From an uncultured Clostridia bacterium (GTDB taxonomy: Bacteria > Bacillota > Clostridia > Christensenellales > Borkfalkiaceae), in contig CALVXG010000006.1 in the NCBI GenBank assembly GCA_944368925.1, forward strand, positions 1 to 64,000: a DNA stretch of 64,000 nt, written 5' to 3'. Under the pieces are notes generated by a model, which ran no database searches, had not been told where the DNA came from, and was given only the letters and a program-made list of their open reading frames with translations. Position numbers and translations under genes: made by a program. Shown here piece by piece: positions 8,706-17,447 of this stretch (position 1 is the stretch's first letter; each line of letters starts with the position of its first letter).

Positions 8706-10136
8706 ATGAAAAAGACGGTTTGTATTTTACTCGGTTTGATTTTTGCCGTTCTGACTTTTTCGGCTTGCACCAGAAGTCCGGGCGGTACAGGCGGCGGTTC
8801 GAACGGAGACGGTATCTATGCAGGCAGGACGCTGCTGATCAGCATGCGTCTGAGCGGCTATGACCGCTGGCTGGACGATTATGCCATTGCGTTTGAAGAG
8901 GAGACGGGCTGTGACGTGCAGATCAACTGGAACCCTTCGCTGAACAGCGAGGTGCGCAGCATCTTCCTGTCCGAAAGTTACATACTGGACGATCTGTATT
9001 TTGCGACGACGTCCGATCTTTGGTACGATTGGGCAAAAGACGGGCTTTTGTATCCGCTCAGCGGATTGGAAGACCGCGTGAAAGACGACGTGGCGTCTTA
9101 CGGTATTTATGAAGACGAGCGCTATGTGCTCGCGCCGTTCATGCCTCCTACGGGGTTTGTGTATAACCAGGAATACCTGGACGCGATTCCTTCGTACGGT
9201 GCGTATACGCAGGGAGAATTCCCGGAAACGTGGCAGGGCCTTTTGGATCTTTGCGACAAGATCAACGAAATGGGAACGATCAACGGGCGCGCGGTCAAGC
9301 CGATGAGCTGGGGCGGCACGGTAGACGATCTGGACAGAATGTACCGCGGGCTTTGGGCGCAGGGCAACGGCGGGCAGGATTGGTACAATTATCTGAACCA
9401 GCAGGGTGACACGCCCGATCGCAATGCGTTTGTCAACGATTCTATTAAAAACGCGCTGACGGCGATGTGCAAGCTGATCAATTCGGACGGCGAATACAGC
9501 CGCAACTCTATTCTCGGCTGCGGTGAAAAGGACAATATTCAGCAACAGCAGAACTTCCTGAACGGGGATTGCGTGTTCTGTCCTTCGGGCGGCTGGTTTG
9601 AAACGGAGATGAAAGACAGTATCACGTCCGACACGTTCGAATACAACTTTGCGAACCTGCCGCAGGTGGATACGACGCAGACGGTGCGTACGGCATTTAT
9701 TGATATTCCCGCGGAAGTATTCTTTATCCCCGAAAAGGCGGAAGAAAAAGAACTCGCGCTCGAATTTCTGAAGTTTGTCTTTACCGAAGATAACTGCGTT
9801 TCGATGCACAAAGATCTGGGTACGCCGATGGCGTTCAACTATACCTTTACCGAAGAGGATATGGCGAAGCTCAATGATTTTTCGAAGACGGTCACCGATG
9901 TTGTGCTGAATAACAAGGTCGTCATGAAAGGTTCCAACAATATCATGTATCTCACGGGCGGCGTTCTGGGAACATTGTACAATGCGAAAGGGGATACGAT
10001 CAAAATGTTTTCGGATAAGATGCTTACCAACCAGGCGGGCTATACGATCAACGACATCGATAAGATGATGGAAAACAATTATCTCGGGTATTGTGCGCTT
10101 TGGGACAGTAAGCTGCGTGCGGCAGGTTTAAAATAA
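8706..10136 (+). CDS. ABC importer solute-binding lipoprotein (family 1, sugar type), module A
   Basis: 476 residues. Lipoprotein signal with lipobox Cys at residue 21 (TFSAC). The mature region has features of carbohydrate-binding proteins: an opening strand leading to DDYAIAFEEETGCDVQINWNP, YALAPFMPPTGFVYNQEYL in the middle, and a late helix EKELALEFLKFVFTEDNC. AGGAG lies upstream. Two permease genes follow within 3 bases and by overlap, forming a standard SBP-permease-permease set. It should hold the oligosaccharide on the outer membrane face for uptake. The ligand is not readable. Confidence 0.9.
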   Translation: MKKTVCILLGLIFAVLTFSACTRSPGGTGGGSNGDGIYAGRTLLISMRLSGYDRWLDDYAIAFEEETGCDVQINWNPSLNSEVRSIFLSESYILDDLYFATTSDLWYDWAKDGLLYPLSGLEDRVKDDVASYGIYEDERYVLAPFMPPTGFVYNQEYLDAIPSYGAYTQGEFPETWQGLLDLCDKINEMGTINGRAVKPMSWGGTVDDLDRMYRGLWAQGNGGQDWYNYLNQQGDTPDRNAFVNDSIKNALTAMCKLINSDGEYSRNSILGCGEKDNIQQQQNFLNGDCVFCPSGGWFETEMKDSITSDTFEYNFANLPQVDTTQTVRTAFIDIPAEVFFIPEKAEEKELALEFLKFVFTEDNCVSMHKDLGTPMAFNYTFTEEDMAKLNDFSKTVTDVVLNNKVVMKGSNNIMYLTGGVLGTLYNAKGDTIKMFSDKMLTNQAGYTINDIDKMMENNYLGYCALWDSKLRAAGLK

Positions 10137-10139
10137 GTT

Positions 10140-11069
10140 ATGGAAAAAGTGTCGTCGAAAAAATTTATGCGGGCGAAAATCCGCGATTCCTTGTTTGTAT
10201 ATCTCGTTCTGCTATGGCCGGTCATACACTTTTGTATATTTTCGATCGGCATGAACATCTCCATGATCATTAGCTCCTTTCAGGACGCGAGCGACAGGTT
10301 TTACGGATTCAACAATTACAGAAGCGTAATCACTACGTTTTTGGGGCTGAGCGCCTCTTCCACGTTGGAAAATCCGAGGGCGATCCTCAATTCGCTGTCC
10401 ATTTTGCCGCTGTCGCTTTTGATCGACATGCCCATCTCGCTCTTATTTTCCTATGTCATCTATAAGAAATATTGCGCGAGCAAATTTTTCAGCGTCGTGT
10501 TGTTTATTCCGACCGTGATTTCCGCGGTGGTTCTCTGCCTTTGCTTTAAAATGGCGGTCAGCCGCGATTTCGGGTTTATCACGCAGATTCTCCAATCAAT
10601 CGGGTTGGGACATTTGGTACCCGCCAACGGCTTTTTGGGGGATCCGAAGACGGCGTGGTGGTTCATTCTGCTGTTCAGCATCTGGACGGGTATCAGCACG
10701 AACATGATTTATTTCAGCTCGGCGATGAGCAGGATTTCGGAGAGCGTCATCGAGAGCGCGCGGATCGACGGGGCGAGCGATCTGAGACAGTTTTTCACGA
10801 TGATTATCCCGATGATCTGGGGGACGATCACGACTGTTTCCATGACCTGTATTTCGGGCATGTTCGGCTGGTATCTGCCGGCGCTGCTGCTTACCAACGG
10901 TACGGCCAATACGAGCACCATCGGATTGGTCATCATTATCAATTCGCAGGCGAGGACGAATCTCAATTTTGTATCGGCGTTCGGTGTTCTGATCGCGATC
11001 ATAGGTTCTGTCATCACGCTGGGTTCGAAGCGGTTGATGGAAAGGTTCTGGAGGGACGTAGAATACTGA
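10140..11069 (+). CDS. ABC sugar permease, MalF/UgpA type
   Basis: 309 residues, about six membrane helices. The cytoplasmic EAA loop that contacts the ATPase is visible at about residues 203-220 (SARIDGASDLRQFFTMIIPM). It starts 3 bases after the binding-protein stop, and its stop overlaps the next permease start (TGATG), so the genes are translationally coupled. No ATPase gene is nearby. Confidence 0.92.
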   Translation: MEKVSSKKFMRAKIRDSLFVYLVLLWPVIHFCIFSIGMNISMIISSFQDASDRFYGFNNYRSVITTFLGLSASSTLENPRAILNSLSILPLSLLIDMPISLLFSYVIYKKYCASKFFSVVLFIPTVISAVVLCLCFKMAVSRDFGFITQILQSIGLGHLVPANGFLGDPKTAWWFILLFSIWTGISTNMIYFSSAMSRISESVIESARIDGASDLRQFFTMIIPMIWGTITTVSMTCISGMFGWYLPALLLTNGTANTSTIGLVIIINSQARTNLNFVSAFGVLIAIIGSVITLGSKRLMERFWRDVEY

Positions 11070-11992
11070 TGAAAATTGCGAAACCTCAATACAAGATCAA
11101 AAAGCTGACGCGCGGCGATATTGCGTTTGCCGCGATTGTACTGACCCTGATGATCCTATTTGCGGCGAGTTATCTTTTTATGTTCATCTGGGTCATTCTG
11201 AACTCGTTCCGCGTCATAGCCAATTACAATGCCGAACCGATGGCGATCTTCAATTTTGAAGGCGTGTCGTTATCCAATCTGTTCGATAATTACAAGCAGG
11301 TTTTTGAATATACGGTCAAATTTACGGCATACGTGGGCGGGAAACGCCAGCACGTTACGATCGGACTCATCGATATGTTCGGAAACTCGCTTACGCAGAT
11401 CGTCATTGCGGTTGCCTGCGGGCTGGTATTCCCGCCCGCGGTGGGATATGTGATCTCCAAGTACAACTTTAAAGGCAAGCGGCTGATCGAGCTGGCGGTG
11501 GTCATGACGATGTGCATACCCACCATCGGCACGACGGCATCGGTGCTGACGTTTTACGACAAGCTGGGCATTATGAACACGTGGTGGACGGTCGTTCTGA
11601 GCCGTTCGGGCGGACTCGGTTTCGGTGTTCTGCTGTACGGAAACTATTTCGCATCCATACCGAAAGAGTACGTGGAATCGGCAAAGCTGGACGGCGCGGG
11701 CAATCTGTGCGCCTATCTGAGCATCATGCTGCCGCAGGCTCTGCCCATACTGACCGCGCAGGGGATTCTGACGGTGATCACCAACTGGAACGATTACATG
11801 ACTTCGTTCCTGTACCTGAAAAATAACCCGACCGTCGCTTACGGGATCAATGCGCTGTCCAACCAGTTTTCCAATGCTTATCCCGTCGTATTTGCGGCGC
11901 TGTTCATGACTTCGGCGGTCACGCTTTTGCTGTTTGCTTGCTTTAACAAGAAAATTATGAGCAGTATGTCTGCGGGGGGAATCAAAGGATGA
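11069..11992 (+). CDS. ABC sugar permease, MalG/UgpE type
   Basis: 307 residues with six predicted helices. The EAA loop EYVESAKLDGAGNLCAYL is at about residue 198, and the C-terminus MSSMSAGGIKG is typical of MalG-type permeases. The ATG overlaps the stop of the first permease; upstream in-frame codons lie inside that gene and are rejected. The 3' end overlaps the next gene by 4 bases. Confidence 0.92.
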   Translation: MKIAKPQYKIKKLTRGDIAFAAIVLTLMILFAASYLFMFIWVILNSFRVIANYNAEPMAIFNFEGVSLSNLFDNYKQVFEYTVKFTAYVGGKRQHVTIGLIDMFGNSLTQIVIAVACGLVFPPAVGYVISKYNFKGKRLIELAVVMTMCIPTIGTTASVLTFYDKLGIMNTWWTVVLSRSGGLGFGVLLYGNYFASIPKEYVESAKLDGAGNLCAYLSIMLPQALPILTAQGILTVITNWNDYMTSFLYLKNNPTVAYGINALSNQFSNAYPVVFAALFMTSAVTLLLFACFNKKIMSSMSAGGIKG

Positions 11993-13452
11993 AAAAGGGA
12001 GTAAAGAGGATATCTGCCCTTTTGCTCGGGCTTTTGATGGGCGGCGTTGCCATGTTTGCGTTTGCGGGGTGCGTGGATCCGAAGGATACGCCGCCGGACG
12101 ATGATACCGTGCAGGAGCAAGAGAAGGCGCAGATCGATTACGAACAATACAAAGACAGTTATTATATAGACATAGCGGCGTGGGGGTTCCCGACGCTGGA
12201 ATACGACGCGCAGAACGGTTACGATACGCAGGCGAATAACGCGTTCGCGCAGGACATGAAGGAGGCGGGTTTTACCATAGTCAATCATGCGGGGCGCAGC
12301 AATCTGCGGCCGGGGGCGCACGGTTCGGCGGAAGAGGTAGAGGATCTGATCTCGCAGAGGATAGAGCTCTTTGAAAAGAACGGTCTGAAATCGGTTGTGT
12401 ACACTTCCAACTACACGAAAGGCGGTGCGGACGGCAAAGGCGCGATGTGGTGGGATTTCGACGTGGTGGGTATGCCCGATTTTTCCGATTCGGAAGGTTT
12501 TTACGGGCTTCTCGTGTGGGATGAACCGTATCCGGAGGTCATGACGAAACTTGCATCTTATGCGGAGACGTTCAATGAGACGTACCGCGGGACGGATGCG
12601 GTGTTCATGGTGAATTTGTATCCTTCGTATGCGGATCTGTTCCGCAGCGGCGGGTATTCGGACTATCTGAAAAATTATTGCGAGACGGTGCTTTCGCAAG
12701 TGGAGGGGAAGAAATATCTGTCCGTAGATTCGTACGCGATCCGTGCGGACAAACAGCTGGAAACCTATCTTCTGTACGATATCGCGATGGTGAAAAAGTA
12801 TTCCCTCGAGTATGATACGCTTTCGCACATTTGTCTGCAAAGTTCGATGACGTCCGTCAAAAATCGTATTCCCGAACAGAGCGAGTATGCCGTACAGGCG
12901 TATGCGGCGCTGGCGCTCGGGATGGATTCGATCTCGTGGTACACCTATATAACGCCCGAAGAAGACGGGTACGGCGACGGATCGGCGCCCGTAAACCAGA
13001 ACGGCACGAAAAATGCGGCGTACGAGGCGCTGAAAAAAGTCAACAACGACATTGCGGCGTTCGGGTATGCGTATAAGTGCTTTGACTGGAAGGGCGTGGT
13101 ATTGAATCCCGTGACGCAGACTTCGGCGATGAATCTGATTCTGAAAAACCGCGAACTGATCGATTATGTATATACGGCAGAAGATCTGAACACCGTTTCT
13201 TCCATTGAAAGCGATCAGGATTACATGATGGGCGTCATGGAGGATGAAAACGGGGACGAGGGCTTTATGCTCGTGAACTACTGTTCTTTGGCGGACGCGC
13301 AGGACGCGGTGATCGACATTGCGTTTACCGAAGCGGATTTGCTGATGATCTGGAGAGACGGCGAAAAGCAGACCGTTTCGCTTGATAACAATTCCATTAC
13401 GCTTACCCTTAAACAGGGGGAGGGCGTGTTCATGGTGCCTGTCAGGGATTAA
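11989..13452 (+). CDS. Lipoprotein of the DEP family, TIM-barrel hydrolase-like
   Basis: 487 residues. Lipobox Cys at residue 28 (AFAGC). I do not recognise a named family. It shares ordered motifs with three other genes here (13456, 42714, 44006): GLLVWDEP with D178-E179-P180, MVNLYPSYA, SVDSYA, CLQSS, a QAYAALALG helix, then AAYEALKKVNNDI. Alternating strands and helices suggest a (beta/alpha)8 barrel, and DEP recalls the NEP acid/base motif of clan GH-A glycosidases, so a secreted glycosidase is plausible. The second catalytic carboxylate is not evident (Gln in LQSS). It overlaps the permease by 4 bases (ATGA) and belongs to the module A operon. Confidence 0.7.
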   Translation: MKKGVKRISALLLGLLMGGVAMFAFAGCVDPKDTPPDDDTVQEQEKAQIDYEQYKDSYYIDIAAWGFPTLEYDAQNGYDTQANNAFAQDMKEAGFTIVNHAGRSNLRPGAHGSAEEVEDLISQRIELFEKNGLKSVVYTSNYTKGGADGKGAMWWDFDVVGMPDFSDSEGFYGLLVWDEPYPEVMTKLASYAETFNETYRGTDAVFMVNLYPSYADLFRSGGYSDYLKNYCETVLSQVEGKKYLSVDSYAIRADKQLETYLLYDIAMVKKYSLEYDTLSHICLQSSMTSVKNRIPEQSEYAVQAYAALALGMDSISWYTYITPEEDGYGDGSAPVNQNGTKNAAYEALKKVNNDIAAFGYAYKCFDWKGVVLNPVTQTSAMNLILKNRELIDYVYTAEDLNTVSSIESDQDYMMGVMEDENGDEGFMLVNYCSLADAQDAVIDIAFTEADLLMIWRDGEKQTVSLDNNSITLTLKQGEGVFMVPVRD

Positions 13453-13455
13453 CGC

Positions 13456-14814
13456 ATGAAAAGCTGGAAACGGATCGTCTGCGCGCTGCTTTGCGCTTCC
13501 TGGTTTGTGGCAAGCGGGTGTGCGGACGCGAAAACGGAGATACGTCTCCCTGTTTTTGAGGAGAAATCGTTTACGATCTGCGGTTTTTGGGCGCCGTACG
13601 AGATCTCGCGGGAAAGTTATGAAACGTATCGCGGCTGCGGAATGAATACGCTGCTTTTGGTCAATCATTCCGCATCGCCGCGCACGTCGGAAAACCAGTA
13701 TTATCTGGGATCGGCGGCGACAAAGCGCGCGCTGGAAGTCTGTGCGGAAATGGATCTGGACGTCATTCTGAATTACGGAGATTATCTTTCGGGTTCGGTG
13801 GGGTTCACTTTTTCGGAAAAGCCGTTTTCCGAGTACGACGTTTATGGAGATTACGCGCATCTGATCAAAGGGGTGCACATAGCGGACGAGCCGGACAAGG
13901 AAGAAATTTCCCGCTACGGCAGCGAGACGCTGACGTCCGATTTTCGGAGCGTATATCCCGATCAGAAATACTTTATCAACCTGCTTCCGACCTATGCGCA
14001 GCCGTCGCAGACGGGGTTTTCCGATTATTCCGAATACCTGAATTGGTATGCGCAAGAGGTGCTGGCAGATTTTTCGGACAACAAGCTGATTTCGGTAGAT
14101 TTTTATCCTTTCCGTGCGGAAGGTCCGATGCGCACGGACTGGCTGTATTGTTACGACACGGTCGCGCGCCTTGCGAAAGAGGCGGGGGCGGAGGTCAACT
14201 ATTACATTCAGTCTGCGGCGGGCAAGGAATTCCGCCCGGAGCTTACGGAAGCGGAGATCCGCATGCAGGCGTATATGGCGCTGTGTTTTTCGGGAAGCTG
14301 GCTCAGTTATTATTGTTATGCCAATCCCCTGGAAGGGGACGGGGCGATGTACGACATGTGCATCGTGGACGCGGACGGAACCCCGACAAAACTGTACGAT
14401 GCGGTAAAGAACGTCAACGAAGAGATTTCCTCTTTTTCGGACGCGATCCTGTCTTTTTCCTGGCAGGAGGCGATCGGAATCGCGGCGGAAGGCACGCGGG
14501 GCGGAACGGCGGTGCGGATGCTGGGAAACACGGGAGATTTTTCCCGTTTCCGTTATCTGAATGCGGTCACCTGCGGGCAGGATGCCGTGGTCGGGCGCTT
14601 TGCGCGCGGGACGGAGGAAGAGGGGTATTTGGTTTTGCCCTGGACGGATCCCGCGGAGGGGATAAGCGTTGACGTGACGCTGCAATTTTCCGGTTGTGAA
14701 GCCGTGGCGGTATACGGCGGCGGCACAACGGAGGCCGAAATCGTGCGGTTGCAGAACGGGACAATGACCAGAGAACTGAATGAGGGAGAGGGCATTTTTG
14801 TCGTGCCGCTGTAA
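13456..14814 (+). CDS. Second lipoprotein of the DEP family
   Basis: 452 residues. Lipobox Cys at residue 22 (VASGC). Family motifs are KGVHIADEP (D144, E145), INLLPTYA, ISVDFYPF, YYIQS, RMQAYMALCFSG and KLYDAVKNVNEEI. It is 3 codon-lengths or less from the preceding paralogue, clearly a tandem duplication that has diverged strongly. It would sit on the outer membrane face beside the binding protein. I infer it acts on, or presents, the glycan imported by this system; enzymatic activity is unproven. Confidence 0.7.
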   Translation: MKSWKRIVCALLCASWFVASGCADAKTEIRLPVFEEKSFTICGFWAPYEISRESYETYRGCGMNTLLLVNHSASPRTSENQYYLGSAATKRALEVCAEMDLDVILNYGDYLSGSVGFTFSEKPFSEYDVYGDYAHLIKGVHIADEPDKEEISRYGSETLTSDFRSVYPDQKYFINLLPTYAQPSQTGFSDYSEYLNWYAQEVLADFSDNKLISVDFYPFRAEGPMRTDWLYCYDTVARLAKEAGAEVNYYIQSAAGKEFRPELTEAEIRMQAYMALCFSGSWLSYYCYANPLEGDGAMYDMCIVDADGTPTKLYDAVKNVNEEISSFSDAILSFSWQEAIGIAAEGTRGGTAVRMLGNTGDFSRFRYLNAVTCGQDAVVGRFARGTEEEGYLVLPWTDPAEGISVDVTLQFSGCEAVAVYGGGTTEAEIVRLQNGTMTRELNEGEGIFVVPL

Positions 14815-14847
14815 TCCATCGTAGAATATTGAAGAAGAGGCAAAAAC

Positions 14848-16842
14848 GTGACTGTATTGAAACAAGAAAAGAAGATCATGCCTTCGGCAAACTGGAACGG
14901 GGAGAGTTCGTTGCCGCCCATATCCGTAAAACTCAGTCTTGCGGACATAAAAGATAAATTTTTACTGGATGAAGACGACGGTCTGTTCATCAATTACGGC
15001 ATCATGGAGAGCGCGTATCCGTATCGTTATCAGGATCTGTACGACAGAACGCTGACTCCCAGGGAATACGATGCGGTGGTGCTGGAAAACGATTTTCTGC
15101 GCGCGGAGTTTTTCCCCTGTTTCGGGGGGAAACTTTGGTCGCTCTTTGACAAGAAGAAGGGAAAGGAGCTGCTATTCAGCAACAGCGTGGTGCGACCTTG
15201 CAATCTGGGGGTACGCAACGCCTGGCTTTCGGGCGGGATCGAATGGAACAGTTGTTTCAAGGGGCACGGCCCGTTTACCTGTTCTCTGATCAACACCGCC
15301 GAGACGAAGCTGGACGACGGCACGCCCGTGCTTCGTTTTTACTATTTCGAACGCATACGCTGTGCGCTCGTGCAGATGGATTTTTTCCTGCCCGAAAATT
15401 CGGCGTTTCTTCACGTGCGCGTGCGGCTGGAAAACCCGAATCCGCACGTGATTCCCATGTACTGGTGGAGCAACGTGGCGGTCAGCGAAAAGGAAGGGGA
15501 CCGCGTGATCGTGCCTGCGGAACAGTCGTATTCCGCGCCCGATGCGGAAGTGGTCAAGATCGACATTCCCGTGCACAACGGGATCGACGTATCATATCCG
15601 GCGGACAATATCATGTCCAACGACTATTTTTGGAAAACGCTGGAAAATAAGCGTCGTTATATTTGTCAGCTGGACGCGACGGGGTACGGCCTGTGCCAGA
15701 CGTCTACCCGCCGTCTTGCCGGCAGGAAGCTGTTTGTGTGGGGGAATTCGCAGGGCGGAAGGCACTGGCAGAATTTTCTCACGGCGGACGACGAGAGCGG
15801 GCGTTACGACGAAATCCAGTGCGGCCTGGCAAAGACGCAGTACGAGTGTCTGCCCATGCCTCCGCACACGGTATGGGAATGGCTGGAAGTGTACGGGCCG
15901 ATGACGGCGGATCCCGAAAAGATTCACGGGGACTGGAAAGGCGCGCGGCAGGAAGCGGAAGCGATCCTGGATAAGGAAATGCCTGCCGAAACGCTGGAAA
16001 GCATATTGGAAAGGACGAGGCGCATGGCGAAAACGCCTGCGGAAAAGATTTTATTTTTGCAGGACGGCTGGGGAGCGCTGGAAAACGAACGCCGCAAAAA
16101 AAGCGGGGAGCCGCTTTTGGCGGAGCATCTTGTCTTTGCCCCGACGGGCGAGGAGCAGCGGGAATGGCTGCGTCTTCTGAACGAAGGGACGCTCGGGGAG
16201 CACGATCCCGCGGCGGTTCCGCTCTCGTATCAGTCGCAGGAGGAGTGGCAGAAGCTTCTCGCAAAGGCGCTGCGCGAAAAGGACAAGGAGAACTGGTACG
16301 CCTATTACCAGGCGGGTACGGCCATGATCGCGAAGGAAGACTATGACAGGGCGGAAAAGTTACTGCTCCGCTCGCGCAGGCTCGCGGACACGGCGTGGAC
16401 GCATTATGCGCTCGCCGTACTGTACAGGAAAACGGGGCGGCATGAGGCGGAAGTGCGGTCGATGCTGGCGGCGTACGCGCTTCGAAGGGAGGACGTGTGC
16501 CTTGTGAAGGAAGTGCTCCGCTGTCTGCACGAACAGAACCGTCCGAAGCGGCTGATCCGCTTGTACGAAGAGTTGCCCGAAAGTATACGTGAAAACGCGC
16601 GCTGTAAGATTTATTATGCGTATGCGCTTGCGCGGACGGGTAAACGGAAACGGGCGGAAGAGATCTTGTGCGGGAAAAAAGGGATCCTCATCGTGCCGGA
16701 TATCCGCGAGTGTGAGAATATCACGTCGGAGCTTTGGTTTTTGCTGCAATCGAAAAAGCGGGGCGCGGGGGAAACGGGAGATTTGCCCGAACCGCCCGAT
16801 GCGCTGGATTTCAGAATGTTTACGAGAAGAGACTGGTTTTAA
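14848..16842 (+). CDS. DUF5107 domain protein with C-terminal TPR repeats
   Basis: 664 residues, no signal peptide. The N-terminal 360 residues form a galactose-mutarotase-like beta-sandwich of the DUF5107 kind (LRAEFFPCFGGKLWSLFDKKKGKELLFSN, GGIEWN, then PMYWWSNVAVSEKEGDRVIVP). The C-terminal 250 residues are helical TPR-like repeats (AYYQAGTAMIAKEDYDRAEKLLL and HYALAVLYRKTGRH). DUF5107 proteins are found with sugar-processing genes, but their reaction is not established. GTG at 14848 is chosen because GAAGAGG precedes it; an ATG ten codons in is possible. It lies within the module A operon. Confidence 0.75.
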   Translation: MTVLKQEKKIMPSANWNGESSLPPISVKLSLADIKDKFLLDEDDGLFINYGIMESAYPYRYQDLYDRTLTPREYDAVVLENDFLRAEFFPCFGGKLWSLFDKKKGKELLFSNSVVRPCNLGVRNAWLSGGIEWNSCFKGHGPFTCSLINTAETKLDDGTPVLRFYYFERIRCALVQMDFFLPENSAFLHVRVRLENPNPHVIPMYWWSNVAVSEKEGDRVIVPAEQSYSAPDAEVVKIDIPVHNGIDVSYPADNIMSNDYFWKTLENKRRYICQLDATGYGLCQTSTRRLAGRKLFVWGNSQGGRHWQNFLTADDESGRYDEIQCGLAKTQYECLPMPPHTVWEWLEVYGPMTADPEKIHGDWKGARQEAEAILDKEMPAETLESILERTRRMAKTPAEKILFLQDGWGALENERRKKSGEPLLAEHLVFAPTGEEQREWLRLLNEGTLGEHDPAAVPLSYQSQEEWQKLLAKALREKDKENWYAYYQAGTAMIAKEDYDRAEKLLLRSRRLADTAWTHYALAVLYRKTGRHEAEVRSMLAAYALRREDVCLVKEVLRCLHEQNRPKRLIRLYEELPESIRENARCKIYYAYALARTGKRKRAEEILCGKKGILIVPDIRECENITSELWFLLQSKKRGAGETGDLPEPPDALDFRMFTRRDWF

Positions 16843-16844
16843 TT

Positions 16845-17447
16845 ATGCAGACGGAAAAAATCGTCGCGATGGTTTTGAGCATCGCGGGTATGCTGGTTAC
16901 GGTCATATCCTTTCAGGCGCGGAAAAAGCATACGCTGCTGTTGTTTCAGACGGGCGGCACGGCGCTGTATCTTGTATCCTACTTTTTTTCGGAAGGGGGG
17001 ATCGCGGTCGCGCTGAATGTTGTTTATCTTGTGCGGAATGTTCTCTTTATGGCATTTCAAGACAAAAGCAAGGCGCTGTTGCGTGGAACGGCAGTGTGTT
17101 TGTGTGTAAGTTATGTGGGGATATATGCCGTCTATGCCGCAGTGATCGAAACACAGGTGAGCGTGATTCTTTGGTATCTTCTTCCCGTGGCGGGGGCGCT
17201 GTTTGGTACGTGTGCCGTCGTGTGCGGGAACGTAAATGCACTTCGGGGCTGGAAGATGGGAGATTCCGTTTGCTGGCTCGCGTACAATATCCATATCGGG
17301 CTGGGTGCGCTGGGCGGCATTGTGGGCGAGGTTCTCAATCTTATTTCCCAGACCGTGGGGATTCTGCGTTTCCGCAGGACGGGGAAATTGGCAAAGGAAG
17401 AACAAAATATGGCAGGTGAGTCAAAAGAGCATGAAGAAAATAAATGA
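16845..17447 (+). CDS. YgjV-like inner-membrane protein
   Basis: 200 residues with about six membrane segments. Sequence blocks such as MVLSIAGMLVTVISFQARKKHTLLLFQ and the late segment GDSVCWLAYNIHIGLGALGGIVGEVLNLIS match the YgjV style of small membrane proteins of unknown function. It begins 2 bases after the DUF5107 stop and overlaps the next gene by 17 bases, so it is translated with the sugar operon. No role in glycan use is known for the family. Upstream in-frame starts lie inside DUF5107 and are rejected. Confidence 0.7.
   Translation: MQTEKIVAMVLSIAGMLVTVISFQARKKHTLLLFQTGGTALYLVSYFFSEGGIAVALNVVYLVRNVLFMAFQDKSKALLRGTAVCLCVSYVGIYAVYAAVIETQVSVILWYLLPVAGALFGTCAVVCGNVNALRGWKMGDSVCWLAYNIHIGLGALGGIVGEVLNLISQTVGILRFRRTGKLAKEEQNMAGESKEHEENK

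Noticed and set aside
11878-14865. A very long open frame on the minus strand opposite the permease and DEP genes
   Set aside because: It is opposite two well-supported lipoprotein genes, rich in Arg/His with no domain, signal or ribosome site. It is a by-product of the codon bias of the plus-strand genes.
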